A stretch of 64,000 nucleotides of DNA. Origin: an uncultured Treponema sp. (GTDB lineage: Bacteria; Spirochaetota; Spirochaetia; Treponematales; Treponemataceae). Positions 25,269 through 33,960 of the stretch are shown one piece after another. The number at the start of each line of letters is the position of its first letter. Positions within the stretch are counted from its first letter, which is position 1. The position numbers and the translations under genes are program-made. The notes under the pieces are model-generated. The model did no database searches, was not told the origin of the DNA, and saw only the letters and a program-made list of their open reading frames with translations. The DNA lies in contig CASGBA010000001.1 of assembly GCA_949299755.1 (NCBI GenBank), positions 62,001-126,000 of the forward strand, read 5' to 3'.

Positions 25269-26873
25269 CTATTGTTTGGAAAGAGCCTTCCCTAAAATAT
25301 CTGTGAGTGGTGCATATATCCGGCGCAAAGCCTCGGGTTTCATGGCAAGCATGGAATTACGCTCTTCGTGAAAAAGTTTATCCTTACCATATACAGGCAT
25401 ATAATCGATTTTATTTTTCACATAATAATTTTCTATGCAACCCATTGGAAGAATATAAACACGGGCGGATTCAGCGGCGGCAAAAATCAAACGGGCAAGA
25501 TTCCTGATTCTTGGAACAAGAGCGAAAGTTTGTTCAGGCAGAATATCATCCAAAACACCTGGAGAAAAAACGGCCTGCAGGATAACTGTTTTAAAAGTAT
25601 CAAGATCATCGAGCTTTTCCTTCATATGGGAAAAAAATTCAATCTTGGACAAAAATATTTCAGAAGGGGTTCCAGGTTTTCCTGTGTTTTTTTCTTGACT
25701 GGAAACAATTCCCTGTTCAAGAATATAATTAAGAACCGTGTTACCCACATCCGAAAGATAAGCTTCCAATCTTGTAATAATACGTTTCAGTGAAACGGGT
25801 CCGGAAATACGGATTTCCCCGTCATCCGTTGTTTTAAAAGGAAAAATAAGCCTGTAAAGATTCAGTTGTTTCTCATTTTGTTTTTTCAGCCATCTTGCGG
25901 GACGGGGATCATCGCACAAAACATCCCGAAGTTTTCCGCGGAAAAGTGAATCAAGATCCGCTATAATCCTGCCGTCTGTTCCAAGCAGGGAACAAACCTT
26001 AAAGAACACCCCCAGCTCATCCTTACCGCCGACATCAATTACTCCTGTACCGGTAGCCCCGTCTTTTCCCCCAAAGGTAGAAAGAAGTATGGAGAAAATC
26101 TGCTGGTCTGTGTATCCTTCAACAAAAATCTGCCTGTCAGAAAAAAAGAACTGCTTATGATAGGTATTAAAGCGGGGCAGAAAACGCTGGAAAAGGGAGG
26201 TATCGTTTTCAGATAATTTTTCAATGCTGGTCGGAGCATGATTTATGTGGCAAACGACAACCCCAAGTAAATCATCCGGGAAACGTAAATCGATAAAAAA
26301 CGGGGAATGGGTTATCAGAAAAAAAACTGAATCCGGTGCGTTGACAGCAACCCGGCGGATTTCTCCCATAAAAAACATTTGCATCTGAGGATGAAGATGA
26401 AGTTCAGGTTCATCAAACACAAAACAGGTGCGTTTTGAACGGGACTTCCGTCCGCCGTATAATACAGCGAAAAGACTTAATATTTCTTTAAGTCCGTGAC
26501 ATTCTCCTTCCCTCAGATTATATTCCACCCCCCGGGTTTTATTTATAACAACCGGGACAAAAGTACCATCAGGTGATTTTTCAAAACGGATGGATTTTTC
26601 AAACATATCGGAAAGGACGGATTCAATTTTGGCGCGGACTGCGGGATTTTCCCTCAAAAGGGAAAGAACCTTATCTTCTTCTATTTGATCAGCATGGAAA
26701 AAATTAACTTCATAACCGGATTTTTGAAACTGGGCGGCTATTTTGCCGGCGAGAAGGGTTTTTCCTGAACCGTTGGGCCCCACAATCAGATTCACATGGG
26801 ACCACAAACTCTTTTTGAAAGCCGGTTTCCCCCATAAAAAAGGCAGGGAGACACGTGTTTCAATATTGATCAT
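25269..26873 (-). CDS. OLD-family-like ATPase with TOPRIM domain
   Basis: 534 aa. Walker A VGPNGSGKT is near residue 31-39 and the ABC-like Walker B region is CFVFDEPELHLHPQMQ, followed by the switch histidine in FLITHSPFF. A TOPRIM-type nuclease domain follows at about residues 250-330: IFVEGYTDQQIF (catalytic Glu), VIDVGGKDEL and IADLDSLF (metal-binding aspartates). This arrangement is that of overcoming-lysogenization-defect (OLD) nucleases and of GajA. The C-terminal 200 residues are not recognised. A TTG at 26888 could extend it by 5 residues, but the ATG at 26873 has TACCAT 5 bases upstream. It is followed by a 52-aa ORF and a metallophosphoesterase; no UvrD-like GajB is present. A defence role is inference. 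Confidence 0.78.
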   Translation of the reverse strand: MINIETRVSLPFLWGKPAFKKSLWSHVNLIVGPNGSGKTLLAGKIAAQFQKSGYEVNFFHADQIEEDKVLSLLRENPAVRAKIESVLSDMFEKSIRFEKSPDGTFVPVVINKTRGVEYNLREGECHGLKEILSLFAVLYGGRKSRSKRTCFVFDEPELHLHPQMQMFFMGEIRRVAVNAPDSVFFLITHSPFFIDLRFPDDLLGVVVCHINHAPTSIEKLSENDTSLFQRFLPRFNTYHKQFFFSDRQIFVEGYTDQQIFSILLSTFGGKDGATGTGVIDVGGKDELGVFFKVCSLLGTDGRIIADLDSLFRGKLRDVLCDDPRPARWLKKQNEKQLNLYRLIFPFKTTDDGEIRISGPVSLKRIITRLEAYLSDVGNTVLNYILEQGIVSSQEKNTGKPGTPSEIFLSKIEFFSHMKEKLDDLDTFKTVILQAVFSPGVLDDILPEQTFALVPRIRNLARLIFAAAESARVYILPMGCIENYYVKNKIDYMPVYGKDKLFHEERNSMLAMKPEALRRIYAPLTDILGKALSKQ

Positions 26874-26878
26874 AACCC

Positions 26879-26907
26879 ATGGTAACAAAAAAAAATAATG
26901 GGGGCAA
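26879..26907 (-). promoter_or_regulatory. Promoter of the OLD-like ATPase operon
   Basis: Minus strand: TTGCCC (26907-26902), 17 bases, TACCAT (26884-26879), 5 bases, then the ATG at 26873. No Shine-Dalgarno site; leaderless type. Confidence 0.5.
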
Positions 26908-26940
26908 GTAAAAATTTACAGATGTTAATTTTTTAATTTC

Positions 26941-26968
26941 TTGAATTTTCAGGATTTTATGATATACT
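26941..26968 (+). promoter_or_regulatory. Promoter of the LysM lipoprotein gene
   Basis: TTGAAT (26941-26946), 16 bases, TATACT (26963-26968). The transcript would have a leader of about 35 bases with the ribosome-binding site TAGGAGG about 7 bases before the ATG at 27009. Confidence 0.65.
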
Positions 26969-27008
26969 GAAAAAAAAAATGTTATTCATTATTTTAGGAG
27001 GCTTAAAA

Positions 27009-27515
27009 ATGAAAAAAATCCTGCCATTCTTGTTTTTATTTCTTGCCGCAGTGTTTATTATTTCCTGTGCAAGCGGAGCCCAAACAACCGCAACCGAACC
27101 GGTAGCAGAAGAGCCTGTTGCCATGGAAGATGAACCTGAAACTCCGGCCCCTGCTCCCGTAACTTCCGGAGCGAAAAGGGATAAAACAGGAATTATTATT
27201 GAAGGTGCGACCCAGTACAAGGTCAAAAATGGAGACACCCTTTCCAATATCGCCAAAAAGCAATACGGAACATCCAATGGTTATTATTTTCCCCTTATTC
27301 TGATGGCCAGTGATAATTCCATCAAAGATCCTGATGTGATAATAACAAACGGAAATTTGATTATTCCTGATTTAAAAGCCAACTTAAACGACAGCGAATC
27401 CCGGGCAAAAATGAAAACTTTTTTTGCAACCATTGCGGAAAGCTATAAAGGAAAGACAACACCCGGAGCTGCCAAATTAAGGGAAGAAATCAACAAGATA
27501 TCCAATTCCCTTTAA
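27009..27515 (+). CDS. LysM-domain lipoprotein
   Basis: 168 aa from the ATG at 27009, chosen because GGAGG lies just upstream and it gives a clean signal peptide; an upstream ATG at 26979 precedes that site. The signal ends in a spirochaete-style lipobox, IISC, so the protein is lipidated at Cys20 or thereabouts. A Thr/Glu/Pro-rich tether (residues about 25-55) leads to one LysM domain (YKVKNGDTLSNIAKKQYGTS ... NGNLIIP) that should bind peptidoglycan. The C-terminus is helical. It probably links a membrane to the cell wall. It is monocistronic with its own terminator. Confidence 0.87.
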   Translation: MKKILPFLFLFLAAVFIISCASGAQTTATEPVAEEPVAMEDEPETPAPAPVTSGAKRDKTGIIIEGATQYKVKNGDTLSNIAKKQYGTSNGYYFPLILMASDNSIKDPDVIITNGNLIIPDLKANLNDSESRAKMKTFFATIAESYKGKTTPGAAKLREEINKISNSL

Positions 27516-27566
27516 TAAAGCAATCAGACAGTTTTACAGCTGAATTCATATCACTGAATATTGCTG

Positions 27567-27600
27567 ACAACCCCTGTATGTAAAAATACAGGGGTTGTTT
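27567..27600 (+). terminator. Intrinsic terminator of the LysM lipoprotein gene
   Basis: A 13-bp perfect stem, ACAACCCCTGTAT (27567-27579) and ATACAGGGGTTGT (27586-27598), 6-base loop, followed by T-rich sequence. Confidence 0.88.
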
Positions 27601-27660
27601 TATTATAAGCGATCAGCATAATGCACTCATATGGCGATTTATCCCTGTCCTCACCAATTA

Positions 27661-27690
27661 TTGAATTTTTTCTGGCGGATATGGTATATT
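27661..27690 (+). promoter_or_regulatory. Promoter of the biotin transporter operon
   Basis: TTGAAT (27661-27666), 18 bases, TATATT (27685-27690), 7 bases, then the bioY ATG at 27698. No Shine-Dalgarno site. No BirA-type operator palindrome was recognised. Confidence 0.6.
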
Positions 27691-27697
27691 CAAACGC

Positions 27698-28225
27698 ATG
27701 AAAAAGAAATCAGGAACCATCCTTACAGCATTGTTTGCAGCCCTTATTTGTGTCGGTTGTTTTATACAGATACCTCTGGCGGGGGGTATACCCATAATCC
27801 TGAATGATATGCTCGCCATCCTTTCAGGACTTGTTCTCGGTCCAATATACGGTGGAGCCGCCGTCCTTGTTTTTTTAATCCTCGGGTGTGTTGGATTCCC
27901 GGTTTTTTCCGGACTGGCGGGAATATCGGTTATAACGAAGGGACCCACAGGAGGCTTCCTGATAGGATTTTTCCTCGGCTCAATTATAGCCGGGTTAATC
28001 ATGGGAAACAAACCGGCTGCCTGGCTCCGGATAACCATTGCCGCCATTTCCGGAATGATTGTGATTTTCACAGCCGGAGTCCTGCGTTTTATGATGCTTT
28101 TTCCTGAGAAAAATGTCTGGATGCTCGCTGTCATTCCTTTCATTCCAGGAACAATAATAAAACTGGCCATAATGATTCCGGTGACAAAAAAACTCAGGGC
28201 TGTTGTCGCCCGGTATATGAACTGA
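27698..28225 (+). CDS. bioY: BioY, biotin-specific S component of an ECF transporter
   Basis: 175 aa with about six hydrophobic helices. The BioY hallmarks are visible: FIQIPLAGGIPIILNDMLAI near the N-terminus, LSGLVLGPIYGGAAVLVFLI, and GPTGGFLIGFFLGSIIAG. It binds biotin in the inner membrane and imports it when joined to the energy-coupling module, whose ATPase and T component genes follow directly. Gap to the ATPase gene is about 23 bases. Confidence 0.92.
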   Translation: MKKKSGTILTALFAALICVGCFIQIPLAGGIPIILNDMLAILSGLVLGPIYGGAAVLVFLILGCVGFPVFSGLAGISVITKGPTGGFLIGFFLGSIIAGLIMGNKPAAWLRITIAAISGMIVIFTAGVLRFMMLFPEKNVWMLAVIPFIPGTIIKLAIMIPVTKKLRAVVARYMN

Positions 28226-28248
28226 ATAAAGCATACGGACACTTGCCT

Positions 28249-29010
28249 GTGAATAACCTGGAAAAAACAGATACAGCAAAAACAGTTATAGAAGTTTCCT
28301 CCGTAACGAAAATATTCCGTTCCATACCTGGGGAACCGGAAATAAAAGCTTTGGACAATATTTCCTTTTCGGTACAGGAGGGGGAATTCATTGTCATATC
28401 CGGCGCAAATGGTTCCGGGAAAACCCTGTTAATGTCTATAATTGCCGGATTGGAAACCGCCGATTCCGGTTCCGTAAAAGTAATACAGGGCGAAATCGGT
28501 CTAGTATTCCAAGATGCGGATTCTCAAATTCTGGGGGAAACTCCGGAAGAGGATGTTTCCTTCGGCTTAAAAAACTGTTTTTATTCCAAAGAGGATATAA
28601 CATCAAAAACAGAGCAAGCCCTTAAAGACTGCGGCTTATGGGAAAAGAAGGATTTTCCAGCAAGACTTATGTCTGGAGGAGAAAAACGAAGGCTTGCTGT
28701 CGCCGCAATGCTCGCATTGGACAGATCCTCTATAATCTTTGACGAACCATTTGCAAACTTGGACTGGCCGGGTATAAAACAAGTTTGTTCCATTCTGGAA
28801 AAATTAAAAACAGAGGGACATACCATAATTGTATTAACCCATGAGCTTGAAAAAGTTCTGTCTCTTGCAGACAGATTCATAATTCTCGACCGGGGGAAAT
28901 TAAAATTCGACGGGAAACCAGAAGATGGTTTAAAACAAAATCTTGAAATCTACGGCATAAAAAACCCTTTGACCTCTTATAACAATATCAACGATCTTGT
29001 ATGGCATTAA
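28249..29010 (+). CDS. ECF/BioM-type ABC transporter ATPase
   Basis: 253 aa. Walker A SGANGSGKTLL, Q-loop GLVFQDADSQILGETPEEDV (the QxP-type ECF ATPase Q-loop with SQI), signature MSGGEKRR, Walker B SSIIFDEPFANLD and the H-loop VLTHE are all present. It energises the BioY transporter. The start is either TTG 28243 or GTG 28249; I chose GTG because GGA lies 9 bases upstream. It sits between bioY and the T-component gene, the bioYMN order. Confidence 0.9.
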   Translation: MNNLEKTDTAKTVIEVSSVTKIFRSIPGEPEIKALDNISFSVQEGEFIVISGANGSGKTLLMSIIAGLETADSGSVKVIQGEIGLVFQDADSQILGETPEEDVSFGLKNCFYSKEDITSKTEQALKDCGLWEKKDFPARLMSGGEKRRLAVAAMLALDRSSIIFDEPFANLDWPGIKQVCSILEKLKTEGHTIIVLTHELEKVLSLADRFIILDRGKLKFDGKPEDGLKQNLEIYGIKNPLTSYNNINDLVWH

Positions 29011-29029
29011 CAGGAAAGGAGGATAACAA

Positions 29030-29803
29030 ATGGAAAGCCCTCTTTTTTCATACAGAAAAGCATATACCCTGATTCACAGAATTCCCGCATCCGTAAAAAT
29101 TTTTTTTCAATTTATAATATGTATATTTATTTTTGCCGGATTTAATTCAAAAAAAACAGAGATGCTTTGTCTTACAGTATGCGGTATATTGATTTTTACA
29201 GCCTTTTTTTTGGCAAAGATACCGATCGGAAATCTGAAAAAATTGCGATTTGTTTTTCTTATAGGGGGATTATATACAATATTTAAAATATTCGCTCCAT
29301 ATGAATTAGAAAGTTTATCATTTGAAAAATTCAAAATAATATCCAGAGACGAAAACCAACAGATTGTTCTTTTTTCAGTTATAGCTTTTTTTCCGGAGAA
29401 ACTTCCAGCTTCCCTTCTTTACGCTTTCAGATTTTTTTTAAGCGTACTCTCCGCTTTCATACTTTTTTACAGCACATCACCTGTTGAAATAAAATTTGCC
29501 TTTGAAACAGCCCAGGAATACATTGGAAAAATATTTCCACCTGTAAAAAAACTTAATCCTGCAGCTGTAATAATCCTTGCGGTGAATTTCATACCACAGA
29601 TTTTCAGCACTTGGAAAAAAATCGATCTTGCGGTTAAAGCGCGGACAAACGGAAAAGGACGGAAAAATTTTTTTACTTTTATCAGGATTTTATATGCGGA
29701 ATTGACAGCCCTTCTTTCATGCCTTATAAACCAAGCGGAAACCAAAAGGAAAGCCTTTGTCAACCGTTCAGGCCGGATAACAATCACACAGGCCAATAAA
29801 TAA
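29030..29803 (+). CDS. ECF transporter T component (BioN/EcfT)
   Basis: 257 aa. Hydrophobic N-terminal helices are followed by the cytoplasmic coupling region VKARTNGKGRKNF (the Ala-Arg motif typical of T components) and a terminal hydrophobic helix. The segment RFFLSVLSAFILFYSTSP is also typical. It connects BioY to the ATPase. AGGAGG lies before the ATG at 29030 at good distance. Its last 20 bases overlap the convergent pgeF gene. Confidence 0.87.
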   Translation: MESPLFSYRKAYTLIHRIPASVKIFFQFIICIFIFAGFNSKKTEMLCLTVCGILIFTAFFLAKIPIGNLKKLRFVFLIGGLYTIFKIFAPYELESLSFEKFKIISRDENQQIVLFSVIAFFPEKLPASLLYAFRFFLSVLSAFILFYSTSPVEIKFAFETAQEYIGKIFPPVKKLNPAAVIILAVNFIPQIFSTWKKIDLAVKARTNGKGRKNFFTFIRILYAELTALLSCLINQAETKRKAFVNRSGRITITQANK

Positions 29804-30668
29804 AAGCAGCCATGGAAGTAAAAGGTGTAACAGAAGAATCACCGGAGCGGAAAGAATCCATCCCTCCACGTTCCATAATTTCACGACGGGAAGAACCGTA
29901 TCTTGAAGAACAGGATGTGCATATTCCGGTATCCCTGATTCGATCCGGTTGTATTCCCAGTGAGAGGCACAGGGAAATATTTGCCTCAGCCAAAGAAAGA
30001 CGGTAAGGCCATTTTGAGCCGGCAGAATGGAGTTTTTCGTCCAAAAAAACACAATCATTGGAAAAATTATCACTGAAATACACCGCTCTTTCTTCATCGA
30101 CAGTATAGCAGCATTGTCTGATATGAGGTCCAAGAATCACATGAAATGAAGAAGCCTTACTGCCCCATTCCTTTTCCGCCAAGGCCAAAGCCGAAGCAAT
30201 AATACCTGTTCCCCTCCAACCGGAATGAAGAACACCGAAACAACCGGTATCAGGATCAAACAGCCATACCGGCATACAGTCCGCCACTGTGACACAGGGA
30301 ACAACAGAAGCACAGGTGGACAAAATACCATCACCGGAATGTCTACCGGAGGAGTCTTTCCGGGCATCCGCTATATCCCCGTCCCAGGAAGAGAAAGCGG
30401 AAAAAACCCATCCTGACCCGTTTCCCGTTCCGGAACATACAGGAGAAACCTTGAAGACTGTCCTTGAATGGATTTGTGACAGAGAAACAACATTTCCGTA
30501 AGGGACGGGGATAACAGAAGAAAAAAAATCCTGGCGTCTGTCCTCATTTTCCACAGGACGCAGTGCACCGGCGGCTTTCAGTGACAAGGCACACACCGGT
30601 TCCACAGGTGAACCTGAATTGAATTTGAAAAACTCCACATCATTCTGGCCAGGGGATATGCATTTCAT
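29784..30668 (-). CDS. pgeF: Peptidoglycan editing factor PgeF (YfiH/laccase-domain family)
   Basis: 294 aa. The metal-site motifs of the family are present: SLSQIHSRTV, VTVADCMPVWLFD, VLHSGWRGT and the C-terminal TGICTSC. These proteins, once called laccase-like polyphenol oxidases, remove wrongly incorporated residues from UDP-MurNAc precursors in E. coli, and act on purine nucleosides in other hosts. The start ATG overlaps the stop of the upstream large gene by 4 bases (30665-30668), so the two are coupled. Physiological substrate here is inferred from the family only. Confidence 0.87.
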   Translation of the reverse strand: MKCISPGQNDVEFFKFNSGSPVEPVCALSLKAAGALRPVENEDRRQDFFSSVIPVPYGNVVSLSQIHSRTVFKVSPVCSGTGNGSGWVFSAFSSWDGDIADARKDSSGRHSGDGILSTCASVVPCVTVADCMPVWLFDPDTGCFGVLHSGWRGTGIIASALALAEKEWGSKASSFHVILGPHIRQCCYTVDEERAVYFSDNFSNDCVFLDEKLHSAGSKWPYRLSLAEANISLCLSLGIQPDRIRDTGICTSCSSRYGSSRREIMERGGMDSFRSGDSSVTPFTSMAAFIYWPV

Positions 30669-32383
30669 TCAGATATGCTCTTTTCGAGGGAAGATAAAAT
30701 TTCAATCCCTTCCTGAATTTTAAACCGGACGGCAGACAAATCCTTACGGAAAGTTTCATTCTGCTTGCCCTGGATGGCGGCCATGTTTATCAATGTTTCA
30801 TAGGGCCCCCCGCGGGAAACATCAAGAATTCCTCCGAGAATTGCATCCATACTTTGAAAAGCGGAAAGCACCCTTGTATAAAAAACTTCAGTTTCACTTT
30901 CCACATTTGCCATCAAATGCTCAAGACGGCTTTTACCGTTATGAGTACCGATTTTCTCAGTGAGGGCCAAAGCGAAACCTTCTCCCAAATCCCCTTTCGG
31001 AGAAAGACGGTGCTCAAAATCAGAAATATCCTGTTTCTGGTGTTCAAGCACATTAAAAGCATCGGTAAACTCAACCAGATTTTCCCTTTTATAAAAATCG
31101 CCTTCAACAAGGATTATTTTCAAGTTTTTTGAAATCTGCCTGGGATACACCGAAGAAAAAAAAGCCTTGAGAAATAAAAAAACAGGCTCACGCCGGAACT
31201 TCATGGGAAACCAAACTGCATCCCAAGGGGTAAACTCCAGGGACGGAGCCTCTGTGCAACCCAAAAAGACAAGGGCTTTCTTTTTCAGGATAAACTTGTC
31301 ATGGAGTTTTATCCATTCCCCCAGCCGTTTTTCAAAACGCTTTTTCCAAGCAGACTTAAAAAGATTGAACCAGTCTTCTCCCTGCCGTTCAATATCAGGT
31401 TCCCATAAAATATCTCCGCAGGAAAAACGTACAAAATCAGCCACAGGGATACGGCTCTTAAATGAGGTAATGCCCAATAAATAATTTACAGCAACTTTCA
31501 CAAATTTGGCGCATTCCTGGTCAAGCGAAAAAGAACTATCCTGAATTTTATCCTGCTCGGAAAAAATATAAAGGGCTTCAACTAAAAGCATAGGGATTTT
31601 TAAAGCGGAGGAAAGGACGGAAGCCAGTTTTTTCAAGTCATCAACCACAGCATCCAGCAGACACATTTGCCCCTTCCCTGTCATGTCGGAAAACTGGAGA
31701 ACAAGTCTGTCAAGCTGGAGGGAACAAAAAGATGACAGCCACTGGGCAGCCTGGGCAGCTTGATACATCTTGTTTTTTTCATCTGCGGAAAATTCTGTAA
31801 ATGCTTTTTCCATCTTTTTCAGGAAACTGGAACGGATGTCTTTAGGAATATCCTCTTCTTCATAGGATTCAGTGAAAGGATCCAAGGCCGCTGAAATATT
31901 TTTATAAGATTCAGGCGCTATCAGGGAAGAAAGCAAAATATAAAAATCCCCCCTTTGTTTTTCATATTCCGCCATCAAAGGGATAAAAAAATTGCGCGCT
32001 GTATTCAGAAAAGACAAATCCTGATACATGGCATCGGTATACATTCTACGTTGGATTGAAATGTATGTTCCGAATTTTCTTTCAATTCTTTTTCCTAAAT
32101 CCATAACAAGATAATCATGGTATTTCTCATCGGGAGTTGAAGATGAAAAAAAAGCAAGTATTTTGAACCACAACCGGACAAGGAGACTTTCATCGGATAA
32201 TTGAACTTTTTTTTCCTTGGCATCCGCCTTAATATCAAAAAAATTCTCTGATTCCGGCACAGCATTGGAAATTGCTGTTTCAACCTCCGTCACATCAGCC
32301 AGACGGTTGAGCATTTCCCTCCGTTCTGTATCGGCAAGGCTTTTCACGAGTTCATCAAAGGTATCCTTTTTCCCGGGTATCAT
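30665..32383 (-). CDS. Large spirochaete-type protein resembling DUF5312
   Basis: 572 aa, mostly helical and charged with no signal peptide, only one moderately hydrophobic stretch (VRLWFKILAFFSSS) near residue 80. Length, the N-terminal FDELVKSLADTERREMLNRL and the C-terminal helical repeats resemble the DUF5312 family that I know from Treponema. I do not know a function. It is coupled to pgeF by a 4-base overlap. CATAAT lies 6 bases before the start codon and there is no Shine-Dalgarno site, which points to a leaderless transcript. Family name is from memory and should be treated as tentative. Confidence 0.7.
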   Translation of the reverse strand: MIPGKKDTFDELVKSLADTERREMLNRLADVTEVETAISNAVPESENFFDIKADAKEKKVQLSDESLLVRLWFKILAFFSSSTPDEKYHDYLVMDLGKRIERKFGTYISIQRRMYTDAMYQDLSFLNTARNFFIPLMAEYEKQRGDFYILLSSLIAPESYKNISAALDPFTESYEEEDIPKDIRSSFLKKMEKAFTEFSADEKNKMYQAAQAAQWLSSFCSLQLDRLVLQFSDMTGKGQMCLLDAVVDDLKKLASVLSSALKIPMLLVEALYIFSEQDKIQDSSFSLDQECAKFVKVAVNYLLGITSFKSRIPVADFVRFSCGDILWEPDIERQGEDWFNLFKSAWKKRFEKRLGEWIKLHDKFILKKKALVFLGCTEAPSLEFTPWDAVWFPMKFRREPVFLFLKAFFSSVYPRQISKNLKIILVEGDFYKRENLVEFTDAFNVLEHQKQDISDFEHRLSPKGDLGEGFALALTEKIGTHNGKSRLEHLMANVESETEVFYTRVLSAFQSMDAILGGILDVSRGGPYETLINMAAIQGKQNETFRKDLSAVRFKIQEGIEILSSLEKSISE

Positions 32384-32389
32384 ATGGTA

Positions 32390-32395
32390 ATTATG
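32390..32395 (-). promoter_or_regulatory. -10 element 6 bases before the DUF5312-like gene
   Basis: Minus strand CATAAT, 6 bases, then the ATG at 32383. The -35 region is only T-rich. Confidence 0.4.
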
Positions 32396-32479
32396 TCATA
32401 AAAAAATAAAAAAAACCAGACTAAATGGCAGGATATGGCGGGGAGTCGGGATATACATTTCCAAGGGAAGAAACCGGTT

Positions 32480-33847
32480 TTATGAGAATTCCTTTATAAT
32501 GATAAAATATGAAATCATAAGCGGAACAGCCGCGGCAACCCAGGCAGCGGGGCCGGCAAAACATATCCCCGCATATCCTAAGGCCAGAGGAAAAAGATAG
32601 GAGCCGACTGTCCTTGCGATAAGTTCCCCGACCCCGGCCATAAGGGGCATAAAACCACGCCCCAGACTTTGCAAAACATTACGGTAAACAAAAATCACAA
32701 ACAGGGATGGATAAAACAGCGATGTAATCCTAAGATACTGCCGGGCGGAGCTTATAACCTCTTCCTCCCCATTGCTCACAAAAAGGGATGAAAGTTGATC
32801 CGCAAAAACCGAGGCAATTAAAGCCGAAAAAAGGGATACCGCTACCGTAAGGATACAGCATTTTTTCGCTCCTTCCTTAATCCTATCAATCCTGTGAGCA
32901 CCCAAATTCTGGCCGGTATAATTTGCCATGGTGACACCAAAGGTGCTTGCCGCCACAACAATCAGGCTTTCGACCTTTTGGGCGGCTGTATAACCGGCTA
33001 TTTTCACCGGACCGAAAACATTTAAAGCCGCTTGAAGTATAACAACCCCTATGGCTGTAATTGAAAACTGAAAAGCCATGGGAAGACCTATTTTGAGATG
33101 CTGGGAGGCAAAATGGACATCCATAGAAAAATGTTTTTTATTTACACGCAGGAAAGGGTACCTGGCGAACATATAAAAAAGTGAGGCTATGCCGGCAAAG
33201 GTTTGGGATATCACTGTGGCCCAGGCGGCTCCATCCACTCCCATTCCCAGTCTGGAAATAAAAATGATATCCAGAAAAATATTCAAAATTGAAGAAATTA
33301 TCAAAAAATAAAGGGGGGAACGGCTGTCTCCCACAGCACGTAAAATACAAGCGGTCAAATTATACAGCACTGTAACTGTAATCCCGATATAAATAACCGT
33401 TATGTATACCCGTGAACCTTCAAATATAGATTGGGGAGTGTTTATTATGCGTAAAATAGGAGCGGCCGTAAGTACGGAAAGGAGGGTCATAATAACGGAA
33501 GAAAAACCATTCAAAATGAAATTCATGGCAACAGACCGCTTTACACCCTCCATATCCTTCGCTCCGAATCTTTGGGCGGTGATAACGGCGAACCCGGCCG
33601 TCAGTCCAGTAACAAAACCCAACACGAGGAAATTCATCGGGGTTGTATTTCCGACAGCGGCAAGGGCTTCCGTTCCCAAAAGGCGGCCCACAATGATTGT
33701 ATCCGCCATATTATAAAACTGCTGTATAACGTTACCAATAAGCAGAGGAATAGAATAAAGTACAATAAGTTTTAAAGGACCGCCCTGTGTCATGTCCATT
33801 GCAGCGTGGGCGGGACGGTGCAAGGGAAATCGTAAATGTACAGGCAT
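32480..33847 (-). CDS. MATE family multidrug/sodium antiporter
   Basis: 455 aa with about twelve hydrophobic helices in two similar halves. The MATE opening GGPLKLIVLYSIPLLIGNVI and QQFYNMADTIIVGRLLG, and the mid-protein repeat QFSITAIGVVILQAALNV, are diagnostic (NorM/DinF group, DinF-like by the ADTIIVGR motif). It exports organic cations or other metabolites in exchange for Na+ or H+. Two starts are possible: ATG 33847 with a weak TGAG upstream, or ATG 33799 (MDMTQGG), where homologues usually begin. The gap to the next gene upstream is 114 bases and contains no gene. Confidence 0.9.
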   Translation of the reverse strand: MPVHLRFPLHRPAHAAMDMTQGGPLKLIVLYSIPLLIGNVIQQFYNMADTIIVGRLLGTEALAAVGNTTPMNFLVLGFVTGLTAGFAVITAQRFGAKDMEGVKRSVAMNFILNGFSSVIMTLLSVLTAAPILRIINTPQSIFEGSRVYITVIYIGITVTVLYNLTACILRAVGDSRSPLYFLIISSILNIFLDIIFISRLGMGVDGAAWATVISQTFAGIASLFYMFARYPFLRVNKKHFSMDVHFASQHLKIGLPMAFQFSITAIGVVILQAALNVFGPVKIAGYTAAQKVESLIVVAASTFGVTMANYTGQNLGAHRIDRIKEGAKKCCILTVAVSLFSALIASVFADQLSSLFVSNGEEEVISSARQYLRITSLFYPSLFVIFVYRNVLQSLGRGFMPLMAGVGELIARTVGSYLFPLALGYAGICFAGPAAWVAAAVPLMISYFIIIKEFS

Positions 33848-33960
33848 ATATCACTCACAAGGAAACTAGTGGGAAGAAGAGGATTTGTCAATACGGGAAA
33901 AGATAAACTTTTATAAAACCGCTATGAAGTGAAAACGGGACACCGGTCAAAAAGCAGGGT

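Noticed and set aside
24175-26907. Gabija system
   Set aside because: The ATPase/TOPRIM protein resembles GajA, but there is no UvrD-like helicase GajB next to it; the neighbour is a phosphoesterase.
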